Numbered from the stretch's first letter, positions 1-14,639 are shown. The stretch: 64,000 bases of DNA from Brugia malayi (GCF_000002995.4 NW_025062477.1:8962649-9026648); one strand, 5' to 3'. A program made the numbers and translations. Notes: generated from the sequence alone by a model not told the origin.

Positions 1-422
1 CGAGCGATAAGCCTGAATGAATTCTATTATTAAAGTTATTTGAAATTTTAAATTCTTAACAACTATTTGTCAGTTTCCTGATGCTAAAACTATTGAATAT
101 CTGAAAAATGAATACCTGAAATGGTAAATTTTTTATCCGGAACAGTGCAGTTGTTACATAGTTTCATATAAATTTACTTAATACGTACCTCTTGATAGTT
201 TACTTGATAGATAAATACTAAAGAATGAATTTTGCTATCTAACACGCAAAAGAGGAGTGAAAGATACTATCTGTGTGTTTTTATTACTGCGTCATAAGAT
301 GTTCAAATCAACTTCCATGAGAAACTATTACAAATTCGTGAAATGATACGAATTTAATCCTTCAAAACACATTCTTCCTTCGTTTTCACACTTCATCTCG
401 CAAAAACCAGGCAAAATAGTAC
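1..422 (-). other. Intron of the furin-like gene at the window edge
   Basis: The last visible exon ends at 423 in phase 1 with donor G|GTACTA. The exon expected next, starting with a VRMLDG-type motif, is not found on the minus strand here, so this is intron continuing past the edge. Confidence 0.7.
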
Positions 423-3400
423 CGCCAATTCGAGCATTATAGGCGATTCCAACAATACACAGTGAATTATTGAAAATAGCAGCTACTTCGCCAGCACATC
501 GTGTTCCATGCCTATTCTCATCTGTGTAATCATACCGAGGTGTTGGGTCTTCATCACGATCATTCACGTCATAACTAGCTTTCGAATCCTGGAAATAAAA
601 ATTTCGAATTGAAAATATTACGAAAGTAGTAAAAGAAGACAAATAATGTGTTTTGAACTATTCACATAATTTGGAGCAATATCCGGATGTGTTCGTTCCA
701 AACCATCATCCAATATTGTTACAACTACACCTCTTCCTGTATAACCAAGATCCCAAGCTTCGCGTACATTATGATCCAAGCCACGATCATATGCTGCTGC
801 ATTCTGGAATTTATTTCCAAATGAGTAGTCAATAAAATACAAAGTCAAGAATTATATGATATGATTCTAAACTAACCAAATACCACATGTCGGACCACAA
901 TGGATCATTTAAATTATAATTTCCAACACTGCGGATATCGGCATTCCTGTTACGGCTGCTTGCATATTGTTGTTGAACATCGTCACTGCCTATTATTGTG
1001 AGGTCGTCACTAATTTCATTGCCCTGGAGATGTTATTATTGAGTTGAATGTATTTTAGAAATGAAAGAGACCCCAATCAGAAAAATCTTTTAATTCTTTA
1101 ATTATTGATTATAATTATTGCAAATTTTTTTTATATGAATAAACAATGAGTATGTTGTATAAATATAGCAATTGAACTGATCTATAAAATTCAGAAAATA
1201 AAAACGTTTCCTTTGTACTCTTCAATTTAATGAATTCAGTACTTTCTCTTTAACTTTCATTTAAAATATATATAAGTACTATCCTGTAGCTATGTTTTTT
1301 CAATTATCAAATGAAACCGGAATTTATAAAAGCCAAAACATCAAATTGATTTTTTGAATCGACAGAAACACACAAAACAAAAAAAAGGTTAAACTCTTAT
1401 TGGCATTATTAACTAATATTTAAGGTAAAGTTTATGAAAGAATTCACCTTAAATCGCTGCAAATGCACAGTCGATGAAAGAGTGTTCATCAACATGTAAT
1501 CACGCTTAACTCGTTTTTTTGCTATTTGTTGTTCTATCCATTCCACCTAAAAACATGAGATTATTCTACTTCTATCCATTCTATCTAAAAAAAAAAATGA
1601 GATTCTCAAACAGTACTCCTTTTTTAAACTAATCTGGCATATAAATCAGAGTAGTGCACAATACTAATCTCGAAGTGTTGATAAGCTAGTGCACAAGCGG
1701 TCGGAGAACAATAAAATAACTGTCTTTGATTCACTTCATAACCTGGAAGCAAAATGCCAAAAATGCCGAATGTGGCTTCTCATCTGCGTATCATCTTCAT
1801 GAATGGATCCATCATTAACACTGCATTTACTATTTCACTACTAGAAGAACAGAAAATACAACTTTGATTATAATAATTTAGTAGCTGTGGGCGTGGATAA
1901 AAAAGATAACTCTAGATGGATGATGGAAATGATTTCTAAATATTTCGCTCAAACATTTGAAAGCTCAGGATATATTAAGAGAAGAGCATAAAACTTCGGA
2001 ATTTTAAAAACAACTTAAATGTAACAAGCACTGATAATTCATTTCTGCATAAATGCATTGAATGTTTGACTTACATTCAAACTAGCAGCTTATGTTTTGA
2101 GAAAAAAACCTCCCTATTAGAAAATCAATCGTGTGAAGAGTTCATCTCAAACAAGACCACTTCCTTATTTCTTAACTTAATAATGTTCTTCACTTATTAA
2201 TTAGCTGCAATAGCTTACAAAGCCAAATCAGCGATTGCATACTTTAATAAGTCCTCTTTTATTCCTTCAATAGTCGCTCAAGATTTTTCAACAAGCAGAA
2301 TGGGGAAGAAGAAATCTAATGATTTAATATGTTTACAAAATGCTGGTACAGTTTAAAAAATGGTGACTAAAAAAAATGACCTTCGATTTTCTCACAAAAG
2401 GAAATTTATTCGCAGAAAGGTGACAATGAAGATTTAGAAGAATTTAAGAATATTTAGAAGTTATCATTGACTTTTATTGCTTTTTCCTTTCAGATTAACA
2501 TTCTGACCAAGTCATGCAAAAATAACTCAAATACAGTTATTATAGCCACCCTTTATGTAACAACTCAGTCAGTGTGATTCTAATCAAGGAAACAGTATGT
2601 TCGACACACCCTGCGAATGCCACAAAATCTTCGTTATTCTGAATTTAAACGAGTGTTCCTACTATGAAGAACGTAATATTTGGTTAATCTGAACGGACAC
2701 AAGTCTAATAGCGACTTGGAATATATGAAAATTGCATATGCTTCAGATGTAATATAGTTTAAAACCATATATCCGCTCTTATCTTATTAAGGCATATTAT
2801 TAAGTATGATTATACTTGGAGTTTCAAAATGCTTACTCTGCAATTTAATGCAATGCAGAATAATTATCCAGCTTCAGTTTTTAGCAGCACTACCTTTTCT
2901 CATCACCGAATAGCCGAACAGAACGTTTAAAAACTATTTTCTTATTCGTCTAATTAGTTGCGAAGAAATATTTGTGCGTTGCATATGATATGCAGAGCAT
3001 GAAGACAAGATAAAGGCAAGATTACAAGTATTTGTGATGGAAAGACATTTTATTCATCCGCAAATTGTTTTCTGTTTGCAAATATGAGTACTAAGCGATA
3101 GGAGATAATAGTCTATAAAAAAAATTACGAACATCTGGCGAAGATCCTTTTCTTTCCATATATTACTATCTATAACAAATCGACAATATTGAAAATCAAA
3201 TTGAGAATGAATTAGGAAGTCGAATAATATCGATATTGAAGGAGTAAATGAAGTAAATGAAACCTATAAATACATGGAGGAACGAAAGAATTAAATAAAA
3301 CCTTACCTTAGGTTCTCTTGCAATAGAATTCGTTTGAGCATTCCTTCTACGCCTTGTTGACCTCTTTCTTGTTTGTCGACTTTCGAACAAGAAATATTCA

Positions 3401-4766
3401 TCATTCGGTAAAACCTTAAATATGAACGTTGAAACTGATGATGTGATATGTTAACTGAGAACATATCAAACTGAAAGTTGTAAATAATCCATGACTTTCT
3501 TCAAATTCCTCAGCAATTAGAGTCTTTCGTAATCATGAAGTTCAAAAAAAAGGAATTTTCCAGTGCATTACAAATCTAACTGGATGGGAAGATTAATGCT
3601 TTAGTTGAATAGAAGTCGAATAAAAGTAAACAATCAAATATCAAGTGGACAATAATTTCATCGCTCTCGTAGCAATTTCAGATTCTACAGTCTTCAAACT
3701 GGTAAAACGATGTTAAGTAAAAACAGTACTACTTAAGGATCAGTTAGCAGAACTGTCATTGTTAAAATTATTAGGGCTTTGAAATCTTTTAAAACAAAAA
3801 ATCAACGAAACAAAGATATGAAAATGCTATAAAAAAAGCATTTTAACTTCCCATATTTAGCAACCGCGAACATCAGAACTGTTTACATTCTCTAGTCTTA
3901 ATGAAGATCTGCATACTTAGCAAGAGAATCTGCTATTCTAGACCGAATTTCTTAATTTTTATGGAGTTTTAAGAAAAAAACAAACTCGTCCCAGATTGAT
4001 AAAGCCATATTTTGCCGCTAATTTATCCGCTTCCAGAGTATCACCACCAGTGATTCGCACAGCAAACTGATTAGTATACGCTTTGCGCAATGCTGTTGAT
4101 GATGACTGGCTCGTTCCTGTTCCGTAACTACCGTTATTATGATTATTGCTGCCACCAACGGGTGTCAATTCGATCACCGCATCGGAAGAATTTAACTCAT
4201 CTGCTGCTACTGAGGAGAACTGGGGCATCGATAAAAAGGCCAATGATAAAACGATGAATAATAATGATGTCACAGGAATACGAAAGTGCTGACGCGATAA
4301 TGAGCGATAGTTCCTGTTTAATGGACAAATCTGATATGTGGTGCAGTTTCCCTTCAAAACACTGTTTTCTTCATTCATTATAGGGAATTTAAAAACATCT
4401 GCATTTGAACAACAAGCCAATTCATTTTTTGCCACACTGTTCAAAGTATGAACTGACCTAAAAATAAGATTTCAAAATCTAGATTAGACAAAATTTACTT
4501 CTCCAGAAAATGAAACAAACAGAAACAGTACATACTTTTACTCTATCCTACTTAAACAGCAGGAGTTAAATCAAACTTTACACAAAATTTAGGGTACTAA
4601 TCAAAATTTTCAAATCTGATTATAACACGGCAAGTAAAGTTATATGTAAATGAACAACTTACGTTTCATTGTTGATTTTAACTCGATAAATTCCATGAGC
4701 AGATTTTTGATTATCCCATACGGAATGTTTATAAGTTGGATTTGCACATTTCCTACTCAATGCCAT
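423..4766 (-). CDS. Furin/kexin-like proprotein convertase, 5' part (cut by the left window edge)
   Basis: Subtilisin-like serine endoprotease of the secretory pathway that cuts proproteins after paired basic residues. Seven exons join in phase: 4663-4766 (ATG), 3986-4457, 3307-3414, 1448-1546, 877-1023, 666-803, 423-588, giving 411 residues. A tail of about 90 residues precedes a hydrophobic signal or anchor segment (about 94-114). The prodomain follows (AVRITGG, GFINLGR), with basic clusters RKRSTRRRR and, in exon 4, KKRVKR-D at about 238-243, the likely autoprocessing site. The catalytic domain begins at [10 protein letters not shown], with catalytic Asp342 (ILDDG) and His383 (NRHGTRC). 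The next exon, oxyanion Asn, catalytic Ser and P domain lie beyond position 1. Introns 1547-3306 and 3415-3985 hold nothing recognised. It could be the kpc-1 or the bli-4 (blisterase) orthologue; the visible part does not let me choose. Family call is firm. Confidence 0.93.
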
Positions 4767-4928
4767 TTATTTGTATCACCGAAAATTGTCGTTATTTTCG
4801 CAGAAGCGAATGAGGAACGATGGAGATAAGGTGTTAAAGTGTACCAAGTTTGTGGAATTCATGAACAACAACGATTTAATTTTAGGAAAGAGTAGTGATG
4901 AAGGTAAAAATATCCGATATTAGCTTCC

Positions 4929-4948
4929 ATATATATATATATATATAT
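4929..4948. repeat. (AT)n microsatellite
   Basis: About ten AT units lie roughly 160 bp upstream of the convertase start codon. No coding or splice signal is attached. Confidence 0.9.
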
Positions 4949-6035
4949 TTACACATTCGTTCTAAAATGTTGATTATATTTTCATACTGATGCAAACGTT
5001 ATTTCTTGGGAAATGAACGCATAAAGAGAAAAAAGTGAAGATAAATAACTAATGTGGTATGCAAACAAACTCATAAGTCAAAACTCAATAGTCGGCGTAA
5101 ATGACTCAGTCCTGACAGCAAACAGGTAGAACGAACTATAGATCGTTGATGTATATTATAGGAAGAAGTCATATAAAAAAAGAAACGAAGTAGAGCACAA
5201 GAATGAATATTTCCATGGGCAGTGATGAGATGCTAAATGATGAAATTTCGAAAATTTAATCATTTAGCACAAACTCTCTATTTAGCGATTTATTTGACGA
5301 CAATATATTAGTCAGAAATTTTATTTTTTGTCATAAGCTGATAGTAAAAGAAAGGAATTCCTCGAATTACTTACAACAATCGTTAATTGTATTGCTTTTG
5401 AACAATCTATAGAAGGCTGCTCAAAATGAATGCTATAAAAAAAAAAAAAAAAATAATAAAATAAAATAAAAATAGCAGGTGCAAAAAATCCCTTTGCTTA
5501 AGCATCGGTTTGCACTGGGAAAGGGTGAACTAATCCCATCCTACTTTTACATATATTTGTTAAACGTATATGCCTTACTTCTTCTCTTCTTTTGCTTTTT
5601 CAGCCTTTCCGATAGCAAATCCTCTTTTTTCATTTCCGATTAATTTCTGTAGTTCTTTACTCAGCTAGCTTTGAAAAACAAAACTAATTTATTTCACTGC
5701 TCCTCGACAACAGTCATCTATCGATTTGAAACGCACATTATTTCGGTATTTCAACTTTGAGCCAGCTTGGCTTTCATCGCAGCATATTTGCACCACTCCA
5801 TAATTATATATCCTTTCGTGAATAACCTGGATGCATTAGTTTATAGGGGCAGAAATGAATTCACAACCAAACACTTTCTACTGCTCTCATCAAATATCAT
5901 TGAAACTTCCCAACACAACCGTGCTACTAAATTTTCATTCAATTCAACTTAGTGCTTTTTTAGCAACAAATCTTCAGTTTTCATTGACTTATTCTTCCCA
6001 CTTGGACATATCACTTCTGCATTGAAAAATAATAC

Positions 6036-6175
6036 AGTGGTCACTCCTAGTGTTGAGAAAGACTACTAAGAGGTCTCCCACAAGATGCCCAATAAGTGGT
6101 CAAGATGTAGCTGATTGGCAGTCGGCCTTATCTTCTTGTCCACTGCACTCTGTTCTTTTTTGAACAGTGACCACT
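6036..6175. repeat. 140-bp element bounded by inverted repeats (MITE-like or structured)
   Basis: Outer arms AGTGGTCACT (6036-6045) and AGTGACCACT (6166-6175) are perfect 10-bp inverted repeats. A second, imperfect inverted pair lies inside (AGTGGTCAAGAT versus TCTTCTTGTCCACT), so the unit could fold back on itself. No reading frame or clear target-site duplication is visible. It may be a non-autonomous DNA element or chance structure. Confidence 0.4.
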
Positions 6176-8966
6176 AGTCTGCTATCTTTCGTTAACACCA
6201 AGCTTTTCAAAAATTCACATTGATTCTTCCAGCTCATCTTATATATTGCACTTCATGAATATACACATGAAACATTAGCAGTGTTATCATAACTTGACTA
6301 ACTCGAGACGATTATAACTATTATTGATTGTTTTATGACCTTTTCAGAATACCGTTTATCCACCTCTTGTAATCATATGCGACTATCCTGTATTTTTTTT
6401 TCTTTTTCTAATAATATCGCTAATAGTTTTTAGCAGCTTTTTATTAAAGCATGTTAGCTATAAAGCAGCTAATAGAAAAAGAGCACTGGACCCAACTCTT
6501 ATTCAGGAAACATCATGTATACTTTACCAAAGTACTCTATATGTTGATCAATCTACGAATTTAACGTGATGCTTAGAATTTGGAACTGACTGTATTCATC
6601 TTCACATTATGATGAGTACAATAGAGAGTCAAGGAAATAGAAAACGATCATTAAAATATAAATAGTCTGTTTCTTTCCTTAAACTAGTCGTATATAACTG
6701 TTGATTAGTATGTGAAAAAGAGAAGTTCTTACAATGGCTTTTTGACGAAAAAGTATAGAGAAAAACAGAAATGAATGCTTTTAAGTCTGTGATTGAGTGT
6801 GCGCAAAAGGAAATGTGATAAAATGAAAGATATTACAACAACCATTGAAAGCTTGCAATATGGGAATGATTAGTTGAGGTAAATGAAAGATACAAGAAAC
6901 GACAACATGGTTTATGAGACATTCATTTTATAATCGTTGAATAATTTTTAAATCATTTATTTTAAAATGAAAATTAAAAATGTTTGCTTCAGATTAAACG
7001 AAAGCTTTTTTGGTGACTGCATCAAAATAGACAAATACTATCACTCCTCAATTATTTCGTATTTTTTTTCTTATTATTATCACAAGAAATATTTCATATT
7101 CTTATTCATTGAATAGCCTAACTTCTTTGGCAATGATTTTTATTTATTTCTTCATATGAAAATCGATGAACTTTATTAAATCACTCTATATTTCAAATGA
7201 TTTCAGTTTCTTTCTGAGTCATCAACTTTCTGTTCTCCATTTTCGCTGCTGAAAAGCTCTCAAAAGGAAATAACTGTTCCAATGCCCTTTCCCTATTATC
7301 ATCAAAAGTTATATAAATTTTAGCATAATTGAGAAAATACATTTGTTTAAAAAAATATCAAATAAAATATTTTGTAAAAATGTTAAAGTTTTAAAGAAAA
7401 GCGATTTGTGCCAGACATCGTGTCTAACTAATGAAATTGGAAGTGATGTTAGATGGCTGGATCATTAGTTAACAAGCTACTTATCGAACTATCTTCCAGT
7501 TCTTTAACAAGCTTAGCAGTGTTAACAAAGCCAATAGCTGAGGAGAAATGAAATGACCAACTTACTTTTAAATGACATAAAAGCTCCATAAATGAACAGA
7601 GAAATAAGGTTAAATCAAATCGAAGACTTGCAGTCATTTTTTGCAAACCTAAACTTACGATAATCAAATTACGGTCTTGTTTCTGTCCAACCATATAATA
7701 GTTAGCCATATGGGAACCTCCATCAAAATATTGAAATCCTTGGAAAATTTCAATTACACTAATGTAACATAAGAAAAAAATGATTGCTTTACCAGACTGA
7801 AAATCAAAATATTTAATTTTTATAATTTAATGTGACATTAAATATCAGAGCTTATATTTAAAAGAATGAAATTACACGACTTTTGATAGACAAGGAATAA
7901 AAAATTAATTCGTCTGTCCAATAATGAAAGTAGTGTACGGACTATATTCACAGCCAGATCTGATTTAAAACCAGTTAACGACACCAACGTCTAAACTTGC
8001 TGTTTTTGCTATCCTTGAATTATTCCATAAAAAGGAAAATGCAGGGACTAAATCGGAAACATAAGAACAATCTATGAGAATCCAAACACATAAGAAGTGA
8101 TATTTAAAAAATAATATCTGAAATAATTATTCAACAGGAAAAAAACTGTGACAATAAAATGAATAAAGCCAACATATAAAAAAGGAAAAGTGAATATAAG
8201 ATGAAAATTAATACATTAAGTCGCGCTAAATGAAGTTACTAATTCAGAGTATTTAAAAACGAATTCGGTGAACACTAACTGAAATCGTAAATATTAATCG
8301 AAACTGAATATGTAAATAAAAGCAAGTTGACATTCATTTATAAAATTCAGAAATTTTTAAATATGCATAAGTTTTTCTTCCCAATCATATTCATTTTTTA
8401 TTTCGCAGTTCAGTTTGTCTATTTTACATAGTTTGTTAGTTTTTAAAATCCTTAGTGACATTAAAAATATTAAATAACCAAAAATGAAATATCACAGACA
8501 TGAATAAGTAATTCGATGACAAAACAAAATCGATCAATACTCTGGAAATTCAATTCAAATTTTCATATCAGAACAAAACTATATTCAAAACAAAGAGCTG
8601 ACTGACCAACTATGGCTTGATACGACTTACTTCTCATGACTAATATTAAATACCTTCACTTTTATCAAAGCTAATATATGATGTTAAGATGTTCGTTAAG
8701 ACATTCGTAAATAAAAACTAATGACATTACATATAAAAATATAAAAGGGAATGAATATGCATTCTAATTTTTGAATAAAGAAAACTAAACAGATAAATTG
8801 AACAATAGTCTTAATAACTAAGTTTAAATGGAATGGACAGAAGTGATGCAGAATGATGATGTAAATGTCCGGATGATTACCGGATATTCCAAATGAGCAT
8901 TCCCTTCCCATTTCCTTTTGTACGATTTCAAGTTCCCACTTTACACTGGAGAAGGAAATCTCCTTT

Positions 8967-9203
8967 TTTGTGCTCTATCTTTCCCAACAAAAGGAGTAGA
9001 AAAGTGTAAATACTGAGAGTGCAAAGAGTTAATGAGTTAGTTGATGAAGTAACAAGTACAAACCACTTTGTATTAAACACATCCATAATCTTTTTTTCGG
9101 GGAAAAAATTAAGGAAACTATGCCTCTCTGCTCATCTGTCTGCATTTTCATCCACAAATAAAAAGATTCTTGTGCTCTATTCTCTCAAACAAAAGGAGTA
9201 GAA
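8967..9203. repeat. Direct repeat of about 35 bp, two copies 200 bp apart
   Basis: Copies at 8967-9002 and 9169-9203 share the core TTGTGCTCTAT, then a short variable part, then CAACAAAAGGAGTAGAA / AAACAAAAGGAGTAGAA. This looks like a local segmental duplication in non-coding DNA. Confidence 0.6.
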
Positions 9204-10755
9204 CTAATAGTTTTGAACAAAAAAAAATTTCTTCCTTTGATAAAAGATTTAACGCGCTAGAATGAATTTATCCATGCTAAAGGATTTTTAAAACTCTTCT
9301 TGGATTTGGAACTTGAATTTTAATTTAGAGAATTTACTTTTTACTATTTTCATCCTTAATAAGCATGATGAAAGATTTCTGGGTACCACTTATATACTAT
9401 AATAATGTATTAATAGTAATAATAATATTAATAATATTAGCTCCTTTACGGGGATTACAATAATTCGCAAGATAAATTATGGGATAAGAGTAAACATCAA
9501 AATCAAAATAATTATCTTGGTCTCAAAAGACATTCTTAATTGAGCGAATACATCATTTTCAATGCACATGCAAAACATATGCAATTACTTACTTAGTCTT
9601 AGAAATTGCTTGGTTAATTAGGAATGCTAATATTTTCTTTTGTCGATAATTTAGATGCGGAATTAAAAACGCATTACCAAATAATACATTTTGAGATTAT
9701 ATGAAAGGGATGTATAAAGAATGACTGACAATGTGCGCTCAAAAAGATCATATTAATGAGGAAATTATTGGAATTCAAATTTAAATTCAATAACTGTTGT
9801 GTGGCAAATCTGGTTTTTGAAACGCTCTACATTGATTAATTACTGTATGTTAAATGACTCATTTAGAAAAAGATAACATAAATTAGATGGGGAAAATGCG
9901 CTGTTGCAATCGAGACTTACTTGAAATCATTGAGCTTAAAAACAAAATCATTATCGTTATTAGATGATATTGAAATCATTGCTCTAGAAGTTTACTTTAT
10001 ATAGAAAAGGATGTAAGAGACTCTAATTGGCCGATAGTTGATCTATAGCTAGCTACATTATGCATGCAATGGAAAAATGAAGGGAATGAATACGAGGTAA
10101 ATTAAATCCAACTGTTTTCATAAATAAGATTGTGATAGAATTTACATATCAGTATTTGAAGAAGCACAGGATGGTAAGCAACAACATGAAATTTGTCCAT
10201 CAATTTCATGAGGTTGGCAAATTCTTCCTTTAATTAAATCAGTTAAGCAGCATCATTGATTTCATACGAGAGAAATTACAAATACTTAAACCTATGGAGC
10301 ATTACCCATGGAAGGCATAGAAGAGAAAACTGATTTCAGTCCATCCTAAATTAAAATGTCCCAAAGTTGAAGAGTGACACCAATCGGAAAAAAGAAGAGC
10401 TTATCATTTTGGTCATACATAAATTTACTATAATTGCCTGAATGATCAATTCTATGCTATATCCGGCTATCTATGCTGTAGATAGGGTTCTTTCATTACA
10501 GAGATGTCACTACAAAACCAATCTTGTTTCATCTGTAATCTTTCTGATAAAACTAATGAAAAGATAAAGCAATGTTTGAACTTGACAATGCGATCAGTTT
10601 GCGCTGAGTATTTATTATAAAACATCTCGATGACACTTCAAAATTGTTGAAGGAAATGGAGACATGGAACACATCAGAATATCTCCCCTATTACAAAAAA
10701 AAAAATCTTTCTTTTCTACTTTTTTGTCTGAATGCTGAAGATTACTTCGAAACAG

Positions 10756-10824
10756 TAAATTGACCAAGAACAATTCTATGGCATAATAAATCGACCAAGA
10801 ACAATTCCGCCACAAATGGCATAA
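10756..10824. repeat. Tandem duplication of about 30-39 bp, two copies
   Basis: Both copies carry GACCAAGAACAATTC and ATGGCATAAT. The second has about 7 extra bases in the middle. Simple tandem duplication; nothing coding. Confidence 0.6.
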
Positions 10825-13800
10825 TTTATGCTAGCATATAAACCATCTCCTTACTTTCTAAACAAAAAGAGAAACATGAAGCATTACTTACCAGGACCTT
10901 TAATTTATCCCACTTTTGTTTTATTTAAAGTCTAGTAATACATATCACATCTAGAGACTATTTTCTAAACATGAGAGAATCAAAATTCTGAGTGTATCTG
11001 TCACTGCTCTGGTATTTCCCAACAAATTCCAATAACATTACTTTGACAAAAACCATGGATTTCTTCCATGTATAATGGGAGATCGCTCTCAAAGCACAAC
11101 AATAATTTAAAATGATTGATATGAAAATTGTACCGAAGTCATTAAATATGTCTTTCGCTTGATGAAAAAATGAAGAAAGGTTAATATTTTTGTGTACCGT
11201 TCTTTCATCTTTGTAGTCTGAATGAACGATCTAGATAGTGATAATTAACTTCAATCAAATCATAAAATAGTGTTGAAACAGCACACTAGGAATGTGGGCA
11301 CAGTTACTGCATTTCTACGGCATTCAGCAACTAATAAGTTCTTCGAGTCAGCAGTTAAAAAGAACAGGTAAACTTTCTGGATAATTATAACTAGAGAGAT
11401 AGCATCATTTCACAGTGCAAACTAAACTAGAGTCTGACAAAAAGTCACAAATTTCTTCAAAATTTGCTGCCCAGAAGAATACCAGTGGTATTTTTATCAT
11501 TTTATTATTTAAAGCTCTATTTATATATGGAGCCACCTACCACATCTATTTATCATATGTAGTCACTTACCATAAACAAAACAAACTTTATCCATCGGGC
11601 ACTTCAGTGTTTGAAATGAGTAGCCAGAGTTGGGTAAATAAAACATTTGAATGGAAAAAAAATGTCATCATTTTGAATTACAATTAACTTTGAGAATAAT
11701 ATTGAAGCAAGCAGATTCCAGATGAACAGATGTTCAGGGAAATATTTAAAACAAGAATAAGGAACACCGAAAATGGATATCATTCTAATTCATTATAGAT
11801 GAAATGACCGCAAGTGGACCACTCCCAACACCTTCGTATAAGCATGACTATTCAAATTGTTTTTCAAAACAGCAGTGTTCTACTGCTCATTACTGTTTGG
11901 GCATGATGTTAAATGAGTTGCCAAATTTTTTCAGGTGATTGAACTATGTTATATGGATATGGACGTTCCTGTCAATTCTAAAAACACTCTGATGACCACG
12001 CTGATGAAGCAAAAAACTCGAAAGAAGTGAAGATAGATGAGAAGCAAGTAAAGCGAAGAATCATTCATCATAACCACTTCATTATAAAAAATTCAAACTT
12101 TGAGCAATTTTTGGAAGGAAATGCAGTATATTTCTTAGTGACAGAAGTATTTGTAGCATAAGGTATTTGAAAGTGAAACTAAAACCTGAATATATGAAAG
12201 GATTATGCACTTAACAACTATCTGATACATTTGCTTCACAAAAAAGTCATACAAACGCGTTACAAATTTAATTGGTAAACTATACAAATATAATAGAAAT
12301 GCTTCATATATATGGCAACTGCTTTCAATTCTCAATGTATATGTGAGTTTGCGTCGCAGTGCGCTAATCGATAATTCAAGTAGATTCTCATTTTGTTTAT
12401 TCATAGAATAAAAGTACATTATTCTGGTCAGCATTTAAACGATGGGAGACAATACCTATTTATGATAGTGAGTGAGTATTGGCATAAAGTAACAAACTGT
12501 AATTTATAAACTTGAAAATAGAAGTGTAGATAGCAATAAATGAAAACTTGTTAAAAACAAATTCTTATGTAACCGCACAGAAACAGTCAAATATCAAAAG
12601 GAATTTTCGATGAATCATTTCTCAGTTAGGTTAAACTCGCAATTCTAACTCTTTCCTGTCAGTTAAGATGACTGCGCTCATTGTCCTTTGCAAATTTAAA
12701 GAAACTTGAACAGACTATTTAATTAAAAATCCGAGGATCAGCTTTTATTTCAATAGGTCTTACAAACAAATACTTAATAAAACCCCTCTAAGAAACAAGA
12801 CACTGCAATTAACCATAAGTATAACATTCACAAATGACGATCTCTGTCAGGAGATCATGAAACAAGTATTAATGATGAAAAATAAGTTTGAAATACTATT
12901 TGAAATGATAAGTTACTACGCAGATATTCTTTCACCGAATCATTGCTTGCAATAATTGAAGGGATATTCATCAAAAGTTTTATTAGTCCTTGAGACTACA
13001 GTATTTTTATAGATAGAACAGTGCGCTAACTCAAAACACTGACTTCAATAATACATTTAGCTATAAAACATGATTCCAAACTAATAAAAAACTATACCGA
13101 AATCAAAAAGTTGTAGGTCGAACATCAAACTCGCTTAACATTACGAAAATAAAAGCTGGTATGGATTGTTAGATGAAAGCATATCAAGCAATATAACAGA
13201 CAAACCTGATAAAGTAAATGTGTTTGGTATGGCAAGATACCACAGGCTAATAAAGGATAATTAAACAAAGATATAATAGTGATAGCAGGCATTTTCTGGA
13301 AAAATGAAGGCAAAAACCAAATTTAACAATCAATCAGTATAGAAAATATGATGGTCGCAAAATTCAAAGCGCAAAAAATGCAAAAATAAAAATATCAGAA
13401 TTGCTTGCTATTCAGTACTACTATTAATAATAGTATGGAAATCATTCTGCAAAATCCACTTTTCCGTAGGAAACAACAACAAAAACTGATTGCCTCGGGG
13501 AAAATTGCTATTGCCCAATTTGAGAAAAACTCATTTCTACTTGTTTGAAGGGTCATTTCATTTCTCGAATATCACATAGAGTGTAAAAGCAAATCGACAT
13601 ATATAGAAAACGCCTTTAATGAATTCAGCAAATATCCATCCAATTTGTAATCATTCAAATGTTGCTTCCACATCAATTCCCCACACTGCGACCGCAATCC
13701 GAAACCGGTTCTTCAAAATCTTGTTCAGGTCTTAACAAAATCAGACTGACATCCTAATCAAAACCAAATGTAAATACACACAACTTCAATCATCATAGCA

Positions 13801-14230
13801 TAACAGAACCGTCTTTCCTCATTATCCGAATGTTGCCAGCACTGTCTCTCAGTTTACTCATCCGCTTTAACATATTGTTTCAAATTTGAATATAATATTA
13901 ATATAAGTAAATTTCGGCAAAATTCCAAAAATTATTTCTAAAATGTTCAGTGTTAGAATGATGTGATAAACAGTTTGGTTTCCTAAGCAATTTTCATGGG
14001 AATATCTAAATTTTCCATTGGAATATAACCAAAACTTAAGATTCGGAACGTTAAGAACTTAAGAAAAAGAAACTTCGAAAATATTTAACCCTACAATAGG
14101 CAGGATCTGATTGTGAAACCTAGAAACAGGAATGAAAATTTGATTGACATCTCAACATGAAGATCTCCAGTAACATCATCCGGTTAACAAAACAGAAGCA
14201 GTGAAACTGAGTGTTTCTCAAAAGAACCAT

Positions 14231-14470
14231 CTATAAAATAGCATCTTCTATACATTCCAATAAGTTTAACAGTTTCACATTAAATTTCAATATCAAATTA
14301 TTAAAAAGCATTAAACAATTTTTGATAGGAACAATCTGATCAAATGGATAACCAGCCATAATTAACCTAAACTTTTCAACTAATTCTGCTCGTTCGTATT
14401 GATTTTTTGTTCTAAAAATCCCAAGAAACACATAAAGAATTGCGTGCGAAATAAAATACACATCTGACAT
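14231..14470 (-). CDS. Unrecognised 79-residue ORF, doubtful
   Basis: An ATG-initiated ORF with a hydrophobic start (about residues 5-19) and a more ordinary-looking centre around KNQYERAELVEKFRL. A TTTTTAG before the centre could be an acceptor, making that part an exon. I recognise no family and found no partner exon. Could be chance. Confidence 0.15.
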   Translation of the reverse strand: MSDVYFISHAILYVFLGIFRTKNQYERAELVEKFRLIMAGYPFDQIVPIKNCLMLFNNLILKFNVKLLNLLECIEDAIL

Positions 14471-14639
14471 TCAGTCTAGAAATTCTCAAATCTTCTGAAC
14501 TAAAGTTTAATTACTGTTTTTTTGACTTGTAAGTTAAAAATCTTTGACTTAACATGAATAATTACTCGCATATTTCAAGACTCATTTTCATTTTCAATCT
14601 ACAAATGATTATATCCCCAAGTTTCAGAAACTCTAAATG

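Larger units (their letters stand above)
4767..14639. other. AT-rich stretch with no recognisable gene, upstream of the convertase
   Basis: About 9.9 kb without any reading frame that resembles a known family or joins to another by plausible splice sites in either orientation. It holds simple and short direct repeats and one inverted-repeat element near 6.0-6.2 kb, listed separately. It could be upstream regulatory DNA, a long 5' intron of the convertase, or intergenic space. One minus-strand ORF (14231-14470) is given separately with low confidence. Confidence 0.5.
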
